Positions 42,015 through 50,565 of a DNA stretch of 64,000 nucleotides are shown here, one piece after another. The notes below the pieces were generated by a model. The model saw only the letters and a program-made list of their open reading frames with translations, had not been told where the DNA came from and did not search any database. The stretch is from Saccharothrix sp. NRRL B-16348 (GTDB lineage Bacteria; Actinomycetota; Actinomycetes; Mycobacteriales; Pseudonocardiaceae): assembly GCF_001280085.1 (NCBI RefSeq), contig NZ_LGED01000169.1:43183-107182 (forward strand), read 5' to 3'. Every line of letters starts with the position of its first letter. The stretch's first letter is position 1. The translations under genes were made by a program, and so were the position numbers.

Positions 42015-42848
42015 TTACCGCGTGGCGGCGCGGACGAGTGCCGCGATGGACATCGACCGGGACTGCTGGGGCCAGGCGATCGAGAGGGTCGCGGGCGGCG
42101 CGTCCGGCACGTCGAGGTACGCGATCCCCGGTCGCGGGTAGCGGGTGATGACGGAGTCGGGCAGCAGGGTGACGAGCTCGCCGAGTTCGACCAGCTTCAG
42201 CAGCTGGGGCAGGTCGCGGACGTCGTGCCGGGCCACGATCCCGTCGAGGTAGCGGTGGAGCTGGTCGAGCCGCGTCGCGTCGTCGATGGGCAGCCCGAGT
42301 TCGGCGAGGGTGGCGTGGCCGCGTGCCGCGAGAGGATGGCCGGTCGGCACGGCGGCGACGTGCCGCTCGACGGTCACGGTCTCGGCGTCGAGACCCGTGC
42401 GGTCGAACGGCTCGTAGACCAGGGCGGCGTCGGCTTCGCCCTGGCGCAGGAGCTTCGGCTGCTCGCCCCACCGGCACAGGCGGACCGCGATCGGGAGGGA
42501 CGCCGCCGGGTCGGCCGCGTACCCGGCCAGGACCGTCTCCAGCAGCCCCGCGTCGCTGTCGGCCTTGACCGCCAGGACGAGCTTCGGCTCCGCGGCGCGT
42601 TGCGCTCGCCTGCCGGCCGCCTGCAGCGCGTCCAGGGCGGTCCGGGCCTGGTCGAGGAGCACGGCGCCGGCGGGGGTCAGCGCGACGCTGTGGGTGGTCC
42701 GCTCGAACAGCGTGACGCCCAGCTCCGCTTCCAGCTTGCGGATCGTGCGGGACAGGGGAGGGGACGAGATGCCCAGCCGCTCGGCCGCGCGGGCGAAGTT
42801 GAGCTCCTCGGCGACGGCGACGAAGTAACGCAGGGGGCGTGACTCCAC
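42015..42848 (-). CDS. LysR-family transcriptional regulator
   Basis: A 277-residue LTTR with helix-turn-helix LNFARAAERLGISSPPLSRTIRKLEAELG and an effector domain starting at LVLAVKADSDAGLLETVLAGYA. The GTG at 42848 is chosen because GGAGG lies 8 nt upstream; a longer frame from 42887 is open. It is divergent from the NmrA-like gene at 42941, its probable target, which binds NAD(P)H; control by redox-active compounds is plausible. Confidence 0.88.
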   Translation of the reverse strand: MESRPLRYFVAVAEELNFARAAERLGISSPPLSRTIRKLEAELGVTLFERTTHSVALTPAGAVLLDQARTALDALQAAGRRAQRAAEPKLVLAVKADSDAGLLETVLAGYAADPAASLPIAVRLCRWGEQPKLLRQGEADAALVYEPFDRTGLDAETVTVERHVAAVPTGHPLAARGHATLAELGLPIDDATRLDQLHRYLDGIVARHDVRDLPQLLKLVELGELVTLLPDSVITRYPRPGIAYLDVPDAPPATLSIAWPQQSRSMSIAALVRAATR

Positions 42849-42940
42849 GCGCACCACCTCCGATCGGTATGTCCCTGAGGGTAACAACCCGGTGTTCGCC
42901 GATCCTTCCGACCCGGCGGCGCCGCGGGCAGGGTGAACGC

Positions 42941-43810
42941 ATGATCATTGTCAGTGGTGCCAACGGAAAGCTCGGTCGCGCGGTGGTGGAACGGCTCCTG
43001 GACCGGGTCGGGCCCGACCGGATCGGCGTGTGCGTCCGCGACCCGGAGCAGGCTGGGGCGCTGGCGGAGCGCGGCATCCGGGTCAGGCAGGGCGATTTCG
43101 CGGACGGGGCGAGCTTGGCGCACGCCTTCGAGGACGCGTCACGGGTGCTGGTCGTGTCGGTGGACTCCCACGGCGAGACGGCGTTGCGCCTGCACGAGAC
43201 GGCGATCGCCGCGGCCGGGAAGGCCGGCGCCGAGCGCGTCGTCTACACCAGCCACATGGGCTCGAACCCGTTGTCCGCGTTCGCGCCGATGGTCGACCAC
43301 GCCGCCACGGAGGCGGCGTTGCGCGACTCGGGGGTCGCCTTCACGTCGCTGCGCAACGGCTTCTACGCTTCGACGACGCCCATGCTGCTCGCCGCCGCGC
43401 TGGAGACGGGCGAACTGGCCGCGCCGGAGGACGGTCCGGTGTCGTGGACGTCCCACGCCGACTTGGCCGAGGCGGCGGCGATCGCGTTGACCGAGGACGT
43501 CTTCGACGGCGTGACACCGCCTCTCACCGGTCCGGCGGCGCTCGACCTGAGGGACGTCGCGGCGATCGCGTCGGAGGTGACGGGCCGGTCGATCCGCCGG
43601 GTCGTCGTGTCGGACGACGACTACCGCGCCGGGCTCGTCGCCCACGGCCTGCCCGAGCACGTGGCGGACTTGCTCCTGGGGATGTTCGCGGCGAGTCGCC
43701 AGGGCGAGTTCGCGCAGTTCGACCCCGCGTTGGCCGGCCTGATCGGGCGGCCGACCGTGCCGCTGCGCGACGTCCTGGAAGCCCGACCGACCACCGCCGT
43801 GGTTCCCTAA
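42941..43810 (+). CDS. NmrA/QorB-like NAD(P)-binding protein
   Basis: A 289-residue atypical SDR with the Rossmann motif IIVSGANGKLGRAVVERLL, VCVRDPEQAGALAERG, VVYTSHMGSNPLS and LRNGFYASTTPMLL. It belongs to the NmrA/QorB group, which act as quinone reductases or as redox sensors. Cytosolic. The ATG at 42941 is 92 bp from the divergent LysR start. It converges with the SDR gene at 43845. Confidence 0.85.
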   Translation: MIIVSGANGKLGRAVVERLLDRVGPDRIGVCVRDPEQAGALAERGIRVRQGDFADGASLAHAFEDASRVLVVSVDSHGETALRLHETAIAAAGKAGAERVVYTSHMGSNPLSAFAPMVDHAATEAALRDSGVAFTSLRNGFYASTTPMLLAAALETGELAAPEDGPVSWTSHADLAEAAAIALTEDVFDGVTPPLTGPAALDLRDVAAIASEVTGRSIRRVVVSDDDYRAGLVAHGLPEHVADLLLGMFAASRQGEFAQFDPALAGLIGRPTVPLRDVLEARPTTAVVP

Positions 43811-43817
43811 GCTCTAT

Positions 43818-43839
43818 AGCTTCAGTGTTCATCGAAGCT
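43818..43839. terminator. Weak hairpin between convergent NmrA-like and SDR genes
   Basis: AGCTTC (43818-43823) and GAAGCT (43834-43839) pair over a 10-nt loop in a 34-bp convergent gap of lower GC than the surroundings. AAGCT also pairs with AGCTT just to the left. Termination in either direction is possible. Confidence 0.35.
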
Positions 43840-43844
43840 TGTGG

Positions 43845-44741
43845 TCACCCGGCCGGCTGGGCGGTGAGCAGGTCGCCGAGGTCGATGCGGGTGAGGAATT
43901 CACGGCGGACGCGGTCGGCGACGTCGGAGACCTCTTCGGAACCGTCGTCCGCCGGGTCGATGTGCACCCGGAAGGGGCGTTCGCCGCGGGGGAGGGCGAC
44001 GATCCGGGCGATCTCGTCGGCGACGAGTGAGGCGTCGGCGCCTGCGGGCGCGAGGGCGGCGAGCTTGCCGGCGACCTGCTCCACCAGCCCGGCGTACCTC
44101 GTCTCGTACTCGGTCTCCACGGCGGTGTCGGCGGGGCGGCCGGAGTGGGCGAAGTGGTTGGTGCCCGAGGTGAACGAGCCGGGCACGACGATCGACGTCT
44201 CGACGCCCCAGCGGGCGAGCTCGCCCGCGTAGCTGACCGCGAGCGAGTCCATGCCCGCCTTCGCCGCGAAGTACGGCGCGAGGTAGGGCGGCGTGCCGCC
44301 CTTGACGCTGGAGCTGGACACCCAGACCACCAGGCCTTGGCCGCGGCGGCGCATCCCGGGCAGGGCGGCGCGGTTGACCCGCTGGGTGCTCAGCACGTTC
44401 ACGTCGTACAGCTCGGCCAGCTGTTCGGGGGTGAACGCCTCGGCCGGCCCGGTGACCATGTGGCCCGCGTTGTGGACGAGGACGTCGATGCGGCCGTGCT
44501 CGGCCTCGATCCGGGTGACGGCCGCGTCGACGGACTCCTGCGAGTTCACGTCGAGTTCGATCGCGCGCAGGTCGACGCCGTGCTGCCGCGCGTAGTCGGC
44601 GGCGGCTCGGACCTGGGGCGCGTTGCGGCCGGTGGTCTCGCGCATCCCGGCGTAGACGGTGTTGCCGGTGTCGGCGAGGGAACGGGCGGTGAGCGCCCCG
44701 AAGCCGCTGGACGCGCCGGTGATGACGATGACGTTGCTCAT
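43845..44741 (-). CDS. Short-chain dehydrogenase/reductase
   Basis: A 298-residue classical SDR. It shows the NAD(P) loop ITGASSGFGALTARSL, NAG in LVHNAGHMV, catalytic Ser in VSSSSVKG, and the YxxxK pair in YFAAKAG, with 30-40 extra C-terminal residues (RPFRVHIDPADDGSEEVSDV). Oxidises or reduces a small hydroxy compound; substrate unknown. The ATG at 44741 has AGGAAG upstream. It lies 43 bp after a second SDR gene, likely in one operon. Confidence 0.88.
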   Translation of the reverse strand: MSNVIVITGASSGFGALTARSLADTGNTVYAGMRETTGRNAPQVRAAADYARQHGVDLRAIELDVNSQESVDAAVTRIEAEHGRIDVLVHNAGHMVTGPAEAFTPEQLAELYDVNVLSTQRVNRAALPGMRRRGQGLVVWVSSSSVKGGTPPYLAPYFAAKAGMDSLAVSYAGELARWGVETSIVVPGSFTSGTNHFAHSGRPADTAVETEYETRYAGLVEQVAGKLAALAPAGADASLVADEIARIVALPRGERPFRVHIDPADDGSEEVSDVADRVRREFLTRIDLGDLLTAQPAG

Positions 44742-44784
44742 GGTGGGTTCTTCCTGTGTCGATGGGGCGGGGGTGGTGTCCGGC

Positions 44785-45543
44785 TCAGGCAAGGCCGCCG
44801 TTGGCGAAGAGCACCTGGCCGTTGATCCAGCGGGCGGGGCCGGCGAGGAAGGAGACGGCGTCGGCGATGTCCTCGGGCTGCCCGAGCCGTTCGAGCGGGG
44901 TGGCCTTGGCGAAGTTGGCGATGACGGCGTCGTCCTTGCCCTGCAGGAACAACGGGGTCGCGGTGGGGCCGGGCGCGACCGCGTTGACGGTGATGTCCTT
45001 GCCGCGCAGCTCGCGGGCGAGGATCAGGGTGATGCCCTCGACGGCGGCCTTGCTCGCGACGTACGCGCCGTAGGTCGGGAGTTGGGTGCGGGTCACCGAG
45101 GTGGAGAAGTTGACGATCGCGCCACCCCGGCGGACGCGGCGGGCGGCCTGCTGCGAGACGACGAACGTGCCGCGGACGTTGGTGCGGTGCATGCGGTCCA
45201 GGTCGTCCAGGTCCAGCTCGGCGATCGGCGCCAGGACCATGACCCCGGCGGTGTTCACGACCACGTCGACGCCGCCGAACGCGTCCTCCACGGCGTCGAA
45301 CGCGGCGCTCATGTCGTGCTCGTCGGCGACATCCCCGCCGACCGCGATCGCCTGCCCGCCGTCGGCGGTGATGGCGGCGACGATCGCGTCGGCCCGGTCC
45401 TTGTTGCCGGCGTAGTGCACGGCCACGGCGAAGCCGTCGGCGACGAGGCGCTCGGCGACAGCGCGCCCGATCCCCCCGCTGCCGCCGGTGACGAGAGCCA
45501 CCCGGGTAGCGGTGGTGGGAGTGGCGGCGGTGTTCTCGGTCAT
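44785..45543 (-). CDS. Short-chain dehydrogenase/reductase, FabG-like
   Basis: A 252-residue SDR with VTGGSGGIGRAVAERL, VVNTAGVMV, catalytic Ser in NFSTSV, YxxxK as YVASK, and VAPGPTATPLF. Such proteins are often annotated 3-oxoacyl-ACP reductase, but isolated copies act on varied alcohols and ketones. The ATG at 45543 has AAAGGA upstream. It is upstream of the other SDR and 254 bp downstream of a TetR gene on the same strand, which may regulate it. Confidence 0.88.
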   Translation of the reverse strand: MTENTAATPTTATRVALVTGGSGGIGRAVAERLVADGFAVAVHYAGNKDRADAIVAAITADGGQAIAVGGDVADEHDMSAAFDAVEDAFGGVDVVVNTAGVMVLAPIAELDLDDLDRMHRTNVRGTFVVSQQAARRVRRGGAIVNFSTSVTRTQLPTYGAYVASKAAVEGITLILARELRGKDITVNAVAPGPTATPLFLQGKDDAVIANFAKATPLERLGQPEDIADAVSFLAGPARWINGQVLFANGGLA

Positions 45544-45797
45544 GAGATGTCCTTTCAGTCGCATGAGGTGCGAAGGCCGGCGCGCGGGGCGAGATGCGCG
45601 GGGCGATGGTTCCGGGTCCGGTGCGTCGGGATGCGCGTCGGTGGGTGCGGCGGGGTTTCGAACGAGTGCCGCGGCTGTTTTTGGCCGTGCGGGATCGCCA
45701 GAGGTCGGGCGTGGGCACGCGGCCGTGCGAGCGGCCATGTGGTGTGGGTGGAGGGCGGCCGCGTGGGTGTGGTGGGGGAGTTGGGGGTGTGGTGGCG
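45544..45797. other. Gap with strong G/T strand bias
   Basis: No gene is supported in these 254 bp between the SDR start and the TetR stop. The plus strand is markedly G- and T-rich from about 45,760 (repeated GTGGTGG and GGGGG runs), which could form structured RNA or DNA. It should include the promoter of the two SDR genes. Confidence 0.4.
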
Positions 45798-46499
45798 TTA
45801 TGGGTTGGTGCGGGTCGCCAGGTGGGTCAGCCATTCGGTGAGGAGCGCGAACTCCGCCGGGCTGAACGACTCCGGCCGGTCCGAGCGCAGCAGCGCGCCG
45901 AGAGTGGTCGCGGCTTGGGCCACGGTCGGTGGCGTGGTGGTGAGGTCCGCGCCGGGTTCCGGGGTCAGGATGCCGGGCAGCACGATGTCCCTCACCCGCA
46001 CCGACAGCTCGGGGTCGCGGTCCGCCTCAGGTCGGTTGAGCAGGGCCAGGGCGACGCCGGTGTTGGCGGCCATCACGATGTCGGCGGCGCGGTCCGGTTG
46101 GACGGCGAGGCGTCCGGCCTGGGCGACCCGTTCGAGTACGCCGCGCAGCAGTTCCCGCGCGTCGCGGACCGCTTGCGGCGGGGTCGTCAGCCGGGGCGTG
46201 TACATCAGGCGGTACACGTTGGGGTGGTCGAGGGCGAACCGGGTGTGCCCGTCCCAGCCGCGCCGGAGGTCGGCCACGGGGTCGGCGGTCGGTACCGCCG
46301 CGCGCTTGGCCTCGAGGTACTCCGCGAACCCGTGATCGACGACGGCGGCGAGCAGGCTGTCCTTGTCGCCGAAGAGCCGGTAGATCACCGGCTGCTGCAC
46401 CCCCGCCTTCTCCCCGACGCCGCGCGTGGAGATGTCGCCGTTCGGCGAGGTCTCCAGCAGCTCGGTGGCCGCCGCCAGGATCGCTGATCTGTTGTCCAT
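45798..46499 (-). CDS. TetR-family transcriptional regulator
   Basis: A 233-residue repressor. The helix-turn-helix is at residues about 5-50 (ILAAATELLETSPNGDISTRGVGEKAGVQQPVIYRLFGDKDSLL); the remainder is a helical ligand domain (TetR_C). The ATG at 46499 is inside a perfect palindrome, so it very likely represses itself. Downstream on the same strand are two SDR genes, plausible targets. Confidence 0.9.
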   Translation of the reverse strand: MDNRSAILAAATELLETSPNGDISTRGVGEKAGVQQPVIYRLFGDKDSLLAAVVDHGFAEYLEAKRAAVPTADPVADLRRGWDGHTRFALDHPNVYRLMYTPRLTTPPQAVRDARELLRGVLERVAQAGRLAVQPDRAADIVMAANTGVALALLNRPEADRDPELSVRVRDIVLPGILTPEPGADLTTTPPTVAQAATTLGALLRSDRPESFSPAEFALLTEWLTHLATRTNP

Positions 46500-46560
46500 G
46501 TTAGCAACGATAACATGCTATGGGATCGGTGCCAACACTTTCTTGTTAGCGCCGATACGG
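46498..46560. promoter_or_regulatory. TetR operator repeats at the TetR start
   Basis: ATGTTA (46498-46503) and TAACAT (46511-46516) are perfect arms around seven bases. A second copy of the left half, TGTTAGC followed by CCGATA, lies at 46544-46556 in direct orientation (compare TGTTAGC...CGATA at 46499-46512). The first palindrome covers the start codon, so binding would block translation-initiation-proximal transcription. Confidence 0.6.
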
Positions 46561-46576
46561 CCAGGTCGGACAGGCG

Positions 46577-47755
46577 CTAACGGGACGCGTGGTCGAGCCA
46601 GCTCCGCAGCGCCCACCAGTGGCGCAGGGTGCCCAGGACGGTCGACGGGTCGTCCGCGCCGCTGTCGTCCCACGGCGTGCCGGTGATCTCGGCGAGCCGG
46701 TCGAGCCGGTACCGGACGGTGTTGGGGTGCACGTGCAGCGCGGCGGCGGCGTGGCCGAGGCGTTGGCCGTGGTCGAGGTAGACCAGGGCGGTGGAGACCA
46801 GCTCGCGGTGGAAGTCGTCGTCGTGGTCGAGGCAGGCGAGCGTGCCGCGCAGCAGGTCGGCGAGCACCGGTTGCGCGGCCAGCGCCACCTCGCCCGCCAG
46901 GTCGGTGAGGTCGTGCACGCCGCGCAGCCCCGCCCGACCGGCGATCCGCAGCGCCGCCACGCACAACGGGTGGACGTCGCGCATGACCGCGAGCCCCGTC
47001 GCGGGCGCCACCACCAGCAGCACGTCCGGCCCGAGGTCGGTCGGCTGCCGGACGGACAACCCGGTCAGCCGCCCCTCCACCAGCCCGTAGACGCCGCCAC
47101 CACCCAGCAGCCGCTGTTCCAACGCCCGCGCCTCGCCCGGCAGGGTCACGTCGGAGACCAGGCAGTGGTACCGCCCGTCGGACGACAGGCCCGCGCGCCG
47201 CAGCTCCGCGGGTTCCGGCGGCGTGCCGTCGCCGTCCACGAGCAGCCGTCGCAGCAGGTGCGTGTTCGCGTCCCGGTTCGTGCGGGACAGTTCGAGTTCG
47301 GCCGTGTGGTAGCCGTTGATGACGTGCCGCTCCAACGCCCCGGTGTAGCGGTCGAGGTCGACGAGCCCTTCCAGGAGCACTTCGTCGGGCACGCCCGCCG
47401 CCCGGCTCCGGGCGATCGCGATGTTCATCGCCCTGGTGCGGCCCGCCTGGACGCCGCGCAGCAGGCCGTCGATGGAGATGCCCTGCGCCGCGCGGTCCGC
47501 GCCCAGCGCCTCGGCGGCCTCGAAGTCCTGCGCCTCCGGCTCGTCGGACCGCTCGAGGAAGTCGAGCCCGGTGGCCAGCAGCACCGCGACGTGCCGGCGG
47601 TTCTCCGCTTCCGGCAGCCGCGCCACCTCCGGGGACTGGCCGCGGGCGGCCCGGACCAGCTCCTCCACGACACCGCGATCGGTCGCCATGCCCCTGAGCA
47701 CCTGCCCGAGGAGCACCTGTCCGGGCAGACGACCTCGGTCGTGCGCTGCCGACAC
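46577..47755 (-). CDS. PucR/CdaR-family transcriptional regulator
   Basis: A 392-residue regulator. The N-terminal half is a helical sensory domain (RHVAVLLATGLDFLE ... AAQGISIDGLLRGVQAGRTRAMNIA), then a GGDEF-like region, and the C-terminal PucR helix-turn-helix LGHAAAALHVHPNTVRYRLDRLAEITG. The effector is unknown. The GTG at 47755 has GGGGAGGG upstream; an internal ATG at 47689 is an alternative. It is divergent from the secreted propeller gene at 47975. Confidence 0.85.
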   Translation of the reverse strand: MSAAHDRGRLPGQVLLGQVLRGMATDRGVVEELVRAARGQSPEVARLPEAENRRHVAVLLATGLDFLERSDEPEAQDFEAAEALGADRAAQGISIDGLLRGVQAGRTRAMNIAIARSRAAGVPDEVLLEGLVDLDRYTGALERHVINGYHTAELELSRTNRDANTHLLRRLLVDGDGTPPEPAELRRAGLSSDGRYHCLVSDVTLPGEARALEQRLLGGGGVYGLVEGRLTGLSVRQPTDLGPDVLLVVAPATGLAVMRDVHPLCVAALRIAGRAGLRGVHDLTDLAGEVALAAQPVLADLLRGTLACLDHDDDFHRELVSTALVYLDHGQRLGHAAAALHVHPNTVRYRLDRLAEITGTPWDDSGADDPSTVLGTLRHWWALRSWLDHASR

Positions 47756-47974
47756 CGGCCCACCCTCCCCGCCGCGACGTTGTGGCAGTGGCATAACGAG
47801 CACGCGGCTCGTTGGGCGTCGGCCCCTACCGCGGGCGCGCCGCGAGCCGGTATCTATTGCCTACTGAACGGTAACAGTCCGGCCGGACTCGGGGGCCACG
47901 GGTTCGGGAATTGGCGTGGACGCATCGAAACCCTGCACGGATGTGACAACTCGCGCATCCGGTTTGGAGCTGTC

Positions 47975-49258
47975 GTGGACAAGAAATCAGGGTCGAAAGG
48001 ACGGACGCGCGTACCCCGCACGCGCCTGCTCGGCCTCCTGGCCACCTGCGTGCTGGCCGCGACCGCCGCACCGGCCGCCGCAGCACCCGCCCCCGCACCA
48101 CCTGCGGGCGCGCAGCTGCGCGAGGTGATGTTCGTCGGCAACAACTGGGACGGCACCGCCGACGTGATCGCCTCCAGCGGCGACTTCGCGAAGATCGGCC
48201 GGGTGAACATCATCCCCGACCGCCAGGAGCGGCTGTGGGAGATCTACCTCAACCCGATCAAGCTCGCGTTCTTCCTCGGCATCAGGTCCGGCCCCGGCGA
48301 GGGCCACGACCAGTTCGTCGACGACATGTACACCACGCCGGACGGCCGCGCCGTGGTCGCCTCACGGCCGAGCTTCGCCGACGTGGTGTCGATCGACCTG
48401 GCCACCGGCCGGGTCAACTGGCGCTTCCCGGTCTCGGGCTTCCGCTCCGACCACATGGCCGTCTCGCCTGACGGGCGCCGGGTCGCGGTGTCCGCCTCGA
48501 CGTCCAACACCGTGCACGTGCTCGACATCGAGACCGGTCGCCAGGTCGGCTCGTTCGCGACCGGCGACAAGCCGCACGAGAACGTGTTCACCGACGGCGG
48601 CCGGTACCTGTGGAACATGTCCATCGGCGAGGTCAACACGGCGCTGGACGACCCGGCGTTCGACTTCACCAAGGGCGACCGGCGCGTGACGGTGGTGGAC
48701 GCGACGACGTTCCAGCAGGTCAAGGTGATCGACATGAGGTCGCGGCTGGACGCGTTCGGCCGCTCCGACCTGTCCGACTCCGTGCGGCCGGTGGCGTTCA
48801 CGCCCGACGGGTCGAAGCTGTACTTCCAGGTGTCGTTCTTCCACGGTTTCCTGGAGTACGACGTCGCCGCGGACCGCGTCACGCGCCTCAAGGAACTGCC
48901 CAAGAACCCGAACACCAGCGAGGACCGCACGACCTGGGTCAACGACTCGCGCCACCACGGCATGTCGATGAGCCCGGGCGGCGACAAGCTCTGCGTCGCC
49001 GGGACCATGGACGACTACGCGGTGGTCGTCGACCGGGCGACGTTGCGCGAAAGCGCGCTCGTGCCCGCGTCCAAGCCCTACTGGGCGACCGTGAGCGGTG
49101 ACGGGCGCAGCTGCGTGATCTCGGAGAGCGGCGCCGACCAGGTGACCGCGATCGACTTCGCCACCGGGCGCAAGCTGGTGTCGGTGCCGGTCGGCGACCA
49201 CCCGCAGCGGGTGCGCGTCGGCCACGTCCCGGCCGGCTGGACCGGTCCGTCGAGCTGA
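47975..49258 (+). CDS. Secreted YncE/YVTN-type beta-propeller protein
   Basis: A 427-residue protein. It has a signal peptide (about 1-45, RLLGLLATCVLAATAAPAAAAP) and YVTN/lactonase-like repeats: VVSIDLATGRVNWRFPV, HMAVSPDGRRVAVSASTSNTVHVLDIETGRQVG, PVAFTPDGSKLYFQV, YAVVVDRATLRESA, VTAIDFATGRKLVSVPVGDHPQRVRVG. Likely a seven-bladed propeller outside the membrane, binding or catalytic role unknown. The GTG at 47975 has GGAG upstream. The 219-bp region before it separates it from the divergent PucR gene. Confidence 0.8.
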   Translation: MDKKSGSKGRTRVPRTRLLGLLATCVLAATAAPAAAAPAPAPPAGAQLREVMFVGNNWDGTADVIASSGDFAKIGRVNIIPDRQERLWEIYLNPIKLAFFLGIRSGPGEGHDQFVDDMYTTPDGRAVVASRPSFADVVSIDLATGRVNWRFPVSGFRSDHMAVSPDGRRVAVSASTSNTVHVLDIETGRQVGSFATGDKPHENVFTDGGRYLWNMSIGEVNTALDDPAFDFTKGDRRVTVVDATTFQQVKVIDMRSRLDAFGRSDLSDSVRPVAFTPDGSKLYFQVSFFHGFLEYDVAADRVTRLKELPKNPNTSEDRTTWVNDSRHHGMSMSPGGDKLCVAGTMDDYAVVVDRATLRESALVPASKPYWATVSGDGRSCVISESGADQVTAIDFATGRKLVSVPVGDHPQRVRVGHVPAGWTGPSS

Positions 49259-49316
49259 CGTGACCAGCGGTGGTCGGCGGCAGTGCCGGCCACCGCTTTC
49301 GTCGGTCCACCCCGAG

Positions 49317-49338
49317 GTTGTAGGTTATAAGCTACAAC
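49317..49338. promoter_or_regulatory. Palindromic operator/promoter element before the MFS gene
   Basis: GTTGTAG (49317-49323) and CTACAAC (49332-49338) are perfect 7-bp arms with TTATAA at the centre (49325-49330). It is the most AT-rich spot nearby, so it may contain the -10 region as well as a repressor site. It lies 54 bp before the MFS start and 10 bp before the small leader frame. Confidence 0.6.
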
Positions 49339-49348
49339 GGAGGGGGTC

Positions 49349-49402
49349 GTGGTGGTCGAGCACGTCGAGCCGGCGGTCGTGACGGATCTCGATGCGCGGT
49401 AG
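49349..49402 (+). CDS. 17-residue leader-like reading frame overlapping the MFS start
   Basis: GTG GTG begins a frame that reads VVVEHVEPAVVTDLDAR and stops with TAG at 49400-49402. GGAGGGGG lies directly upstream, a better ribosome site than that of the MFS gene. The MFS ATG at 49392 is inside it in a different frame, so translation of the leader would bring ribosomes to the MFS start. It may be a translated leader or what is left of a deleted regulator gene. Confidence 0.4.
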   Translation: MVVEHVEPAVVTDLDAR

Positions 49403-50555
49403 GGGGAACCTGCTCGCGGTGCTGCTCGCCCACACCGTGCTGGTCCAGCTCGTCACGTTCGTGCTGCGGCCCACGTCCACCTACCGCGCGCTGGAACTCG
49501 GGGTGCCGACGGGGTGGCTCGGCCTGCTCTCGGCGGGTTTCGCGATCGCGCCGCTGGTGCTGGCGATCCCGTCCGGCCAGGCGGTCGACCGACTGGGCGA
49601 ACGGCGGGTGATGCTGACCGGCGCGATCCTGATGTGCGCCGCCGCCGCGACGTTCGCGTTCGTCGGCGGCGGTGTGGCGGGGCTGGTGGTCGGCAGCGTG
49701 CTGCTCGGCACCGGTCACCTGTGCTCGGTGGTGGCGCAGCAGGCGCTGGTGGCGAACACGACGGAGACCTCGCGCTACGACGCGGCGTTCGGCTACTACA
49801 CGTTCGCGGCGTCGTTGGGGCAGGCGGTCGGACCGGGACTGATCCTGCTGTTCGGCGGCGATCGGACGATCCCGCGCACGGACACCGTGTTCCTGGTGGC
49901 GTTCGCGATCACCGTCGTCCTGATCGGTGTCACGGTGGCGTTGCGCGCACCCGCCGTCCGTCGTGCGGCCACAGTGGACGGCGCGCCGGAGGGCGTGCGC
50001 GACCTGCTGCGGCGACCCGGTCTGGTGCGGACGCTCACGGTCAGCTGCGTCGTCATCGCGGCGGTCGACATCACGCTGGTGTACCTGCCCGCGCTGGGCG
50101 CCGAGCGCGGCATCCCGTCCGGTGTGGTCGGTGTGCTGCTGGCGGTGCGCGCGGCGGCGTCGATGACGTCACGCCTGTTCCTCGGCAGGCTGGCCGCGTG
50201 GCTGGGACGGCGTCGGCTGCTGGTGGGCAGCGTGGCGTTGGCCGCGGTCGGGCTCGCCGCGGCGGCCGTGCCGATGCCGGTGTGGCTGCTCGGCCTGGTG
50301 GTCCTCGTGGTGGGCCTCGGTCTCGGCGTCGGCCAGCCGTTGACGATGTCGTGGCTGGCGGAGGCGACGCCGGCGGGGCTGCGCGGTCGGGCGATGTCGT
50401 TGCGCCTCACCGGGAACCGCCTGGGCCAGGTCGTCGTGCCGAGCGCGGCGGGGCTGCTCGCGGCGGGCACGGGCGCGGCGGGCGTGCTCGTGCTGACCGC
50501 CGCGAGCCTGACCGCCGCCGGTGTCGCGGCCGGTCGACGCCCGCCGCCGACGTGA
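49392..50555 (+). CDS. MFS transporter
   Basis: A 387-residue major facilitator with 12 predicted helices (LLAVLLAHTVLVQLVTFVL; LSAGFAIAPLVLAIPSGQAVDRLGERRVML, which contains the loop 2-3 motif; final helices LLGLVVLVVGLGLGVGQPLTMSWLAEATPAG and LLAAGTGAAGVLVLTAASL). Probably an efflux or small-solute transporter. The ATG at 49392 overlaps the 17-codon leader. It converges with the response-regulator gene 10 bp away. Confidence 0.85.
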   Translation: MRGRGNLLAVLLAHTVLVQLVTFVLRPTSTYRALELGVPTGWLGLLSAGFAIAPLVLAIPSGQAVDRLGERRVMLTGAILMCAAAATFAFVGGGVAGLVVGSVLLGTGHLCSVVAQQALVANTTETSRYDAAFGYYTFAASLGQAVGPGLILLFGGDRTIPRTDTVFLVAFAITVVLIGVTVALRAPAVRRAATVDGAPEGVRDLLRRPGLVRTLTVSCVVIAAVDITLVYLPALGAERGIPSGVVGVLLAVRAAASMTSRLFLGRLAAWLGRRRLLVGSVALAAVGLAAAAVPMPVWLLGLVVLVVGLGLGVGQPLTMSWLAEATPAGLRGRAMSLRLTGNRLGQVVVPSAAGLLAAGTGAAGVLVLTAASLTAAGVAAGRRPPPT

Positions 50556-50565
50556 CCGGTGCTCC

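Noticed and set aside
45544..45797. Possible gene in the G/T-biased gap
   Set aside because: The leftward frame gives His/Pro/Ala-rich sequence without a start site; the rightward frames are antisense to nothing recognisable and lack ribosome sites.
46589..47974. Long rightward upstream extension of the secreted propeller gene
   Set aside because: It reads antisense through the PucR gene; the signal peptide and GGAG site mark the true start at 47975.
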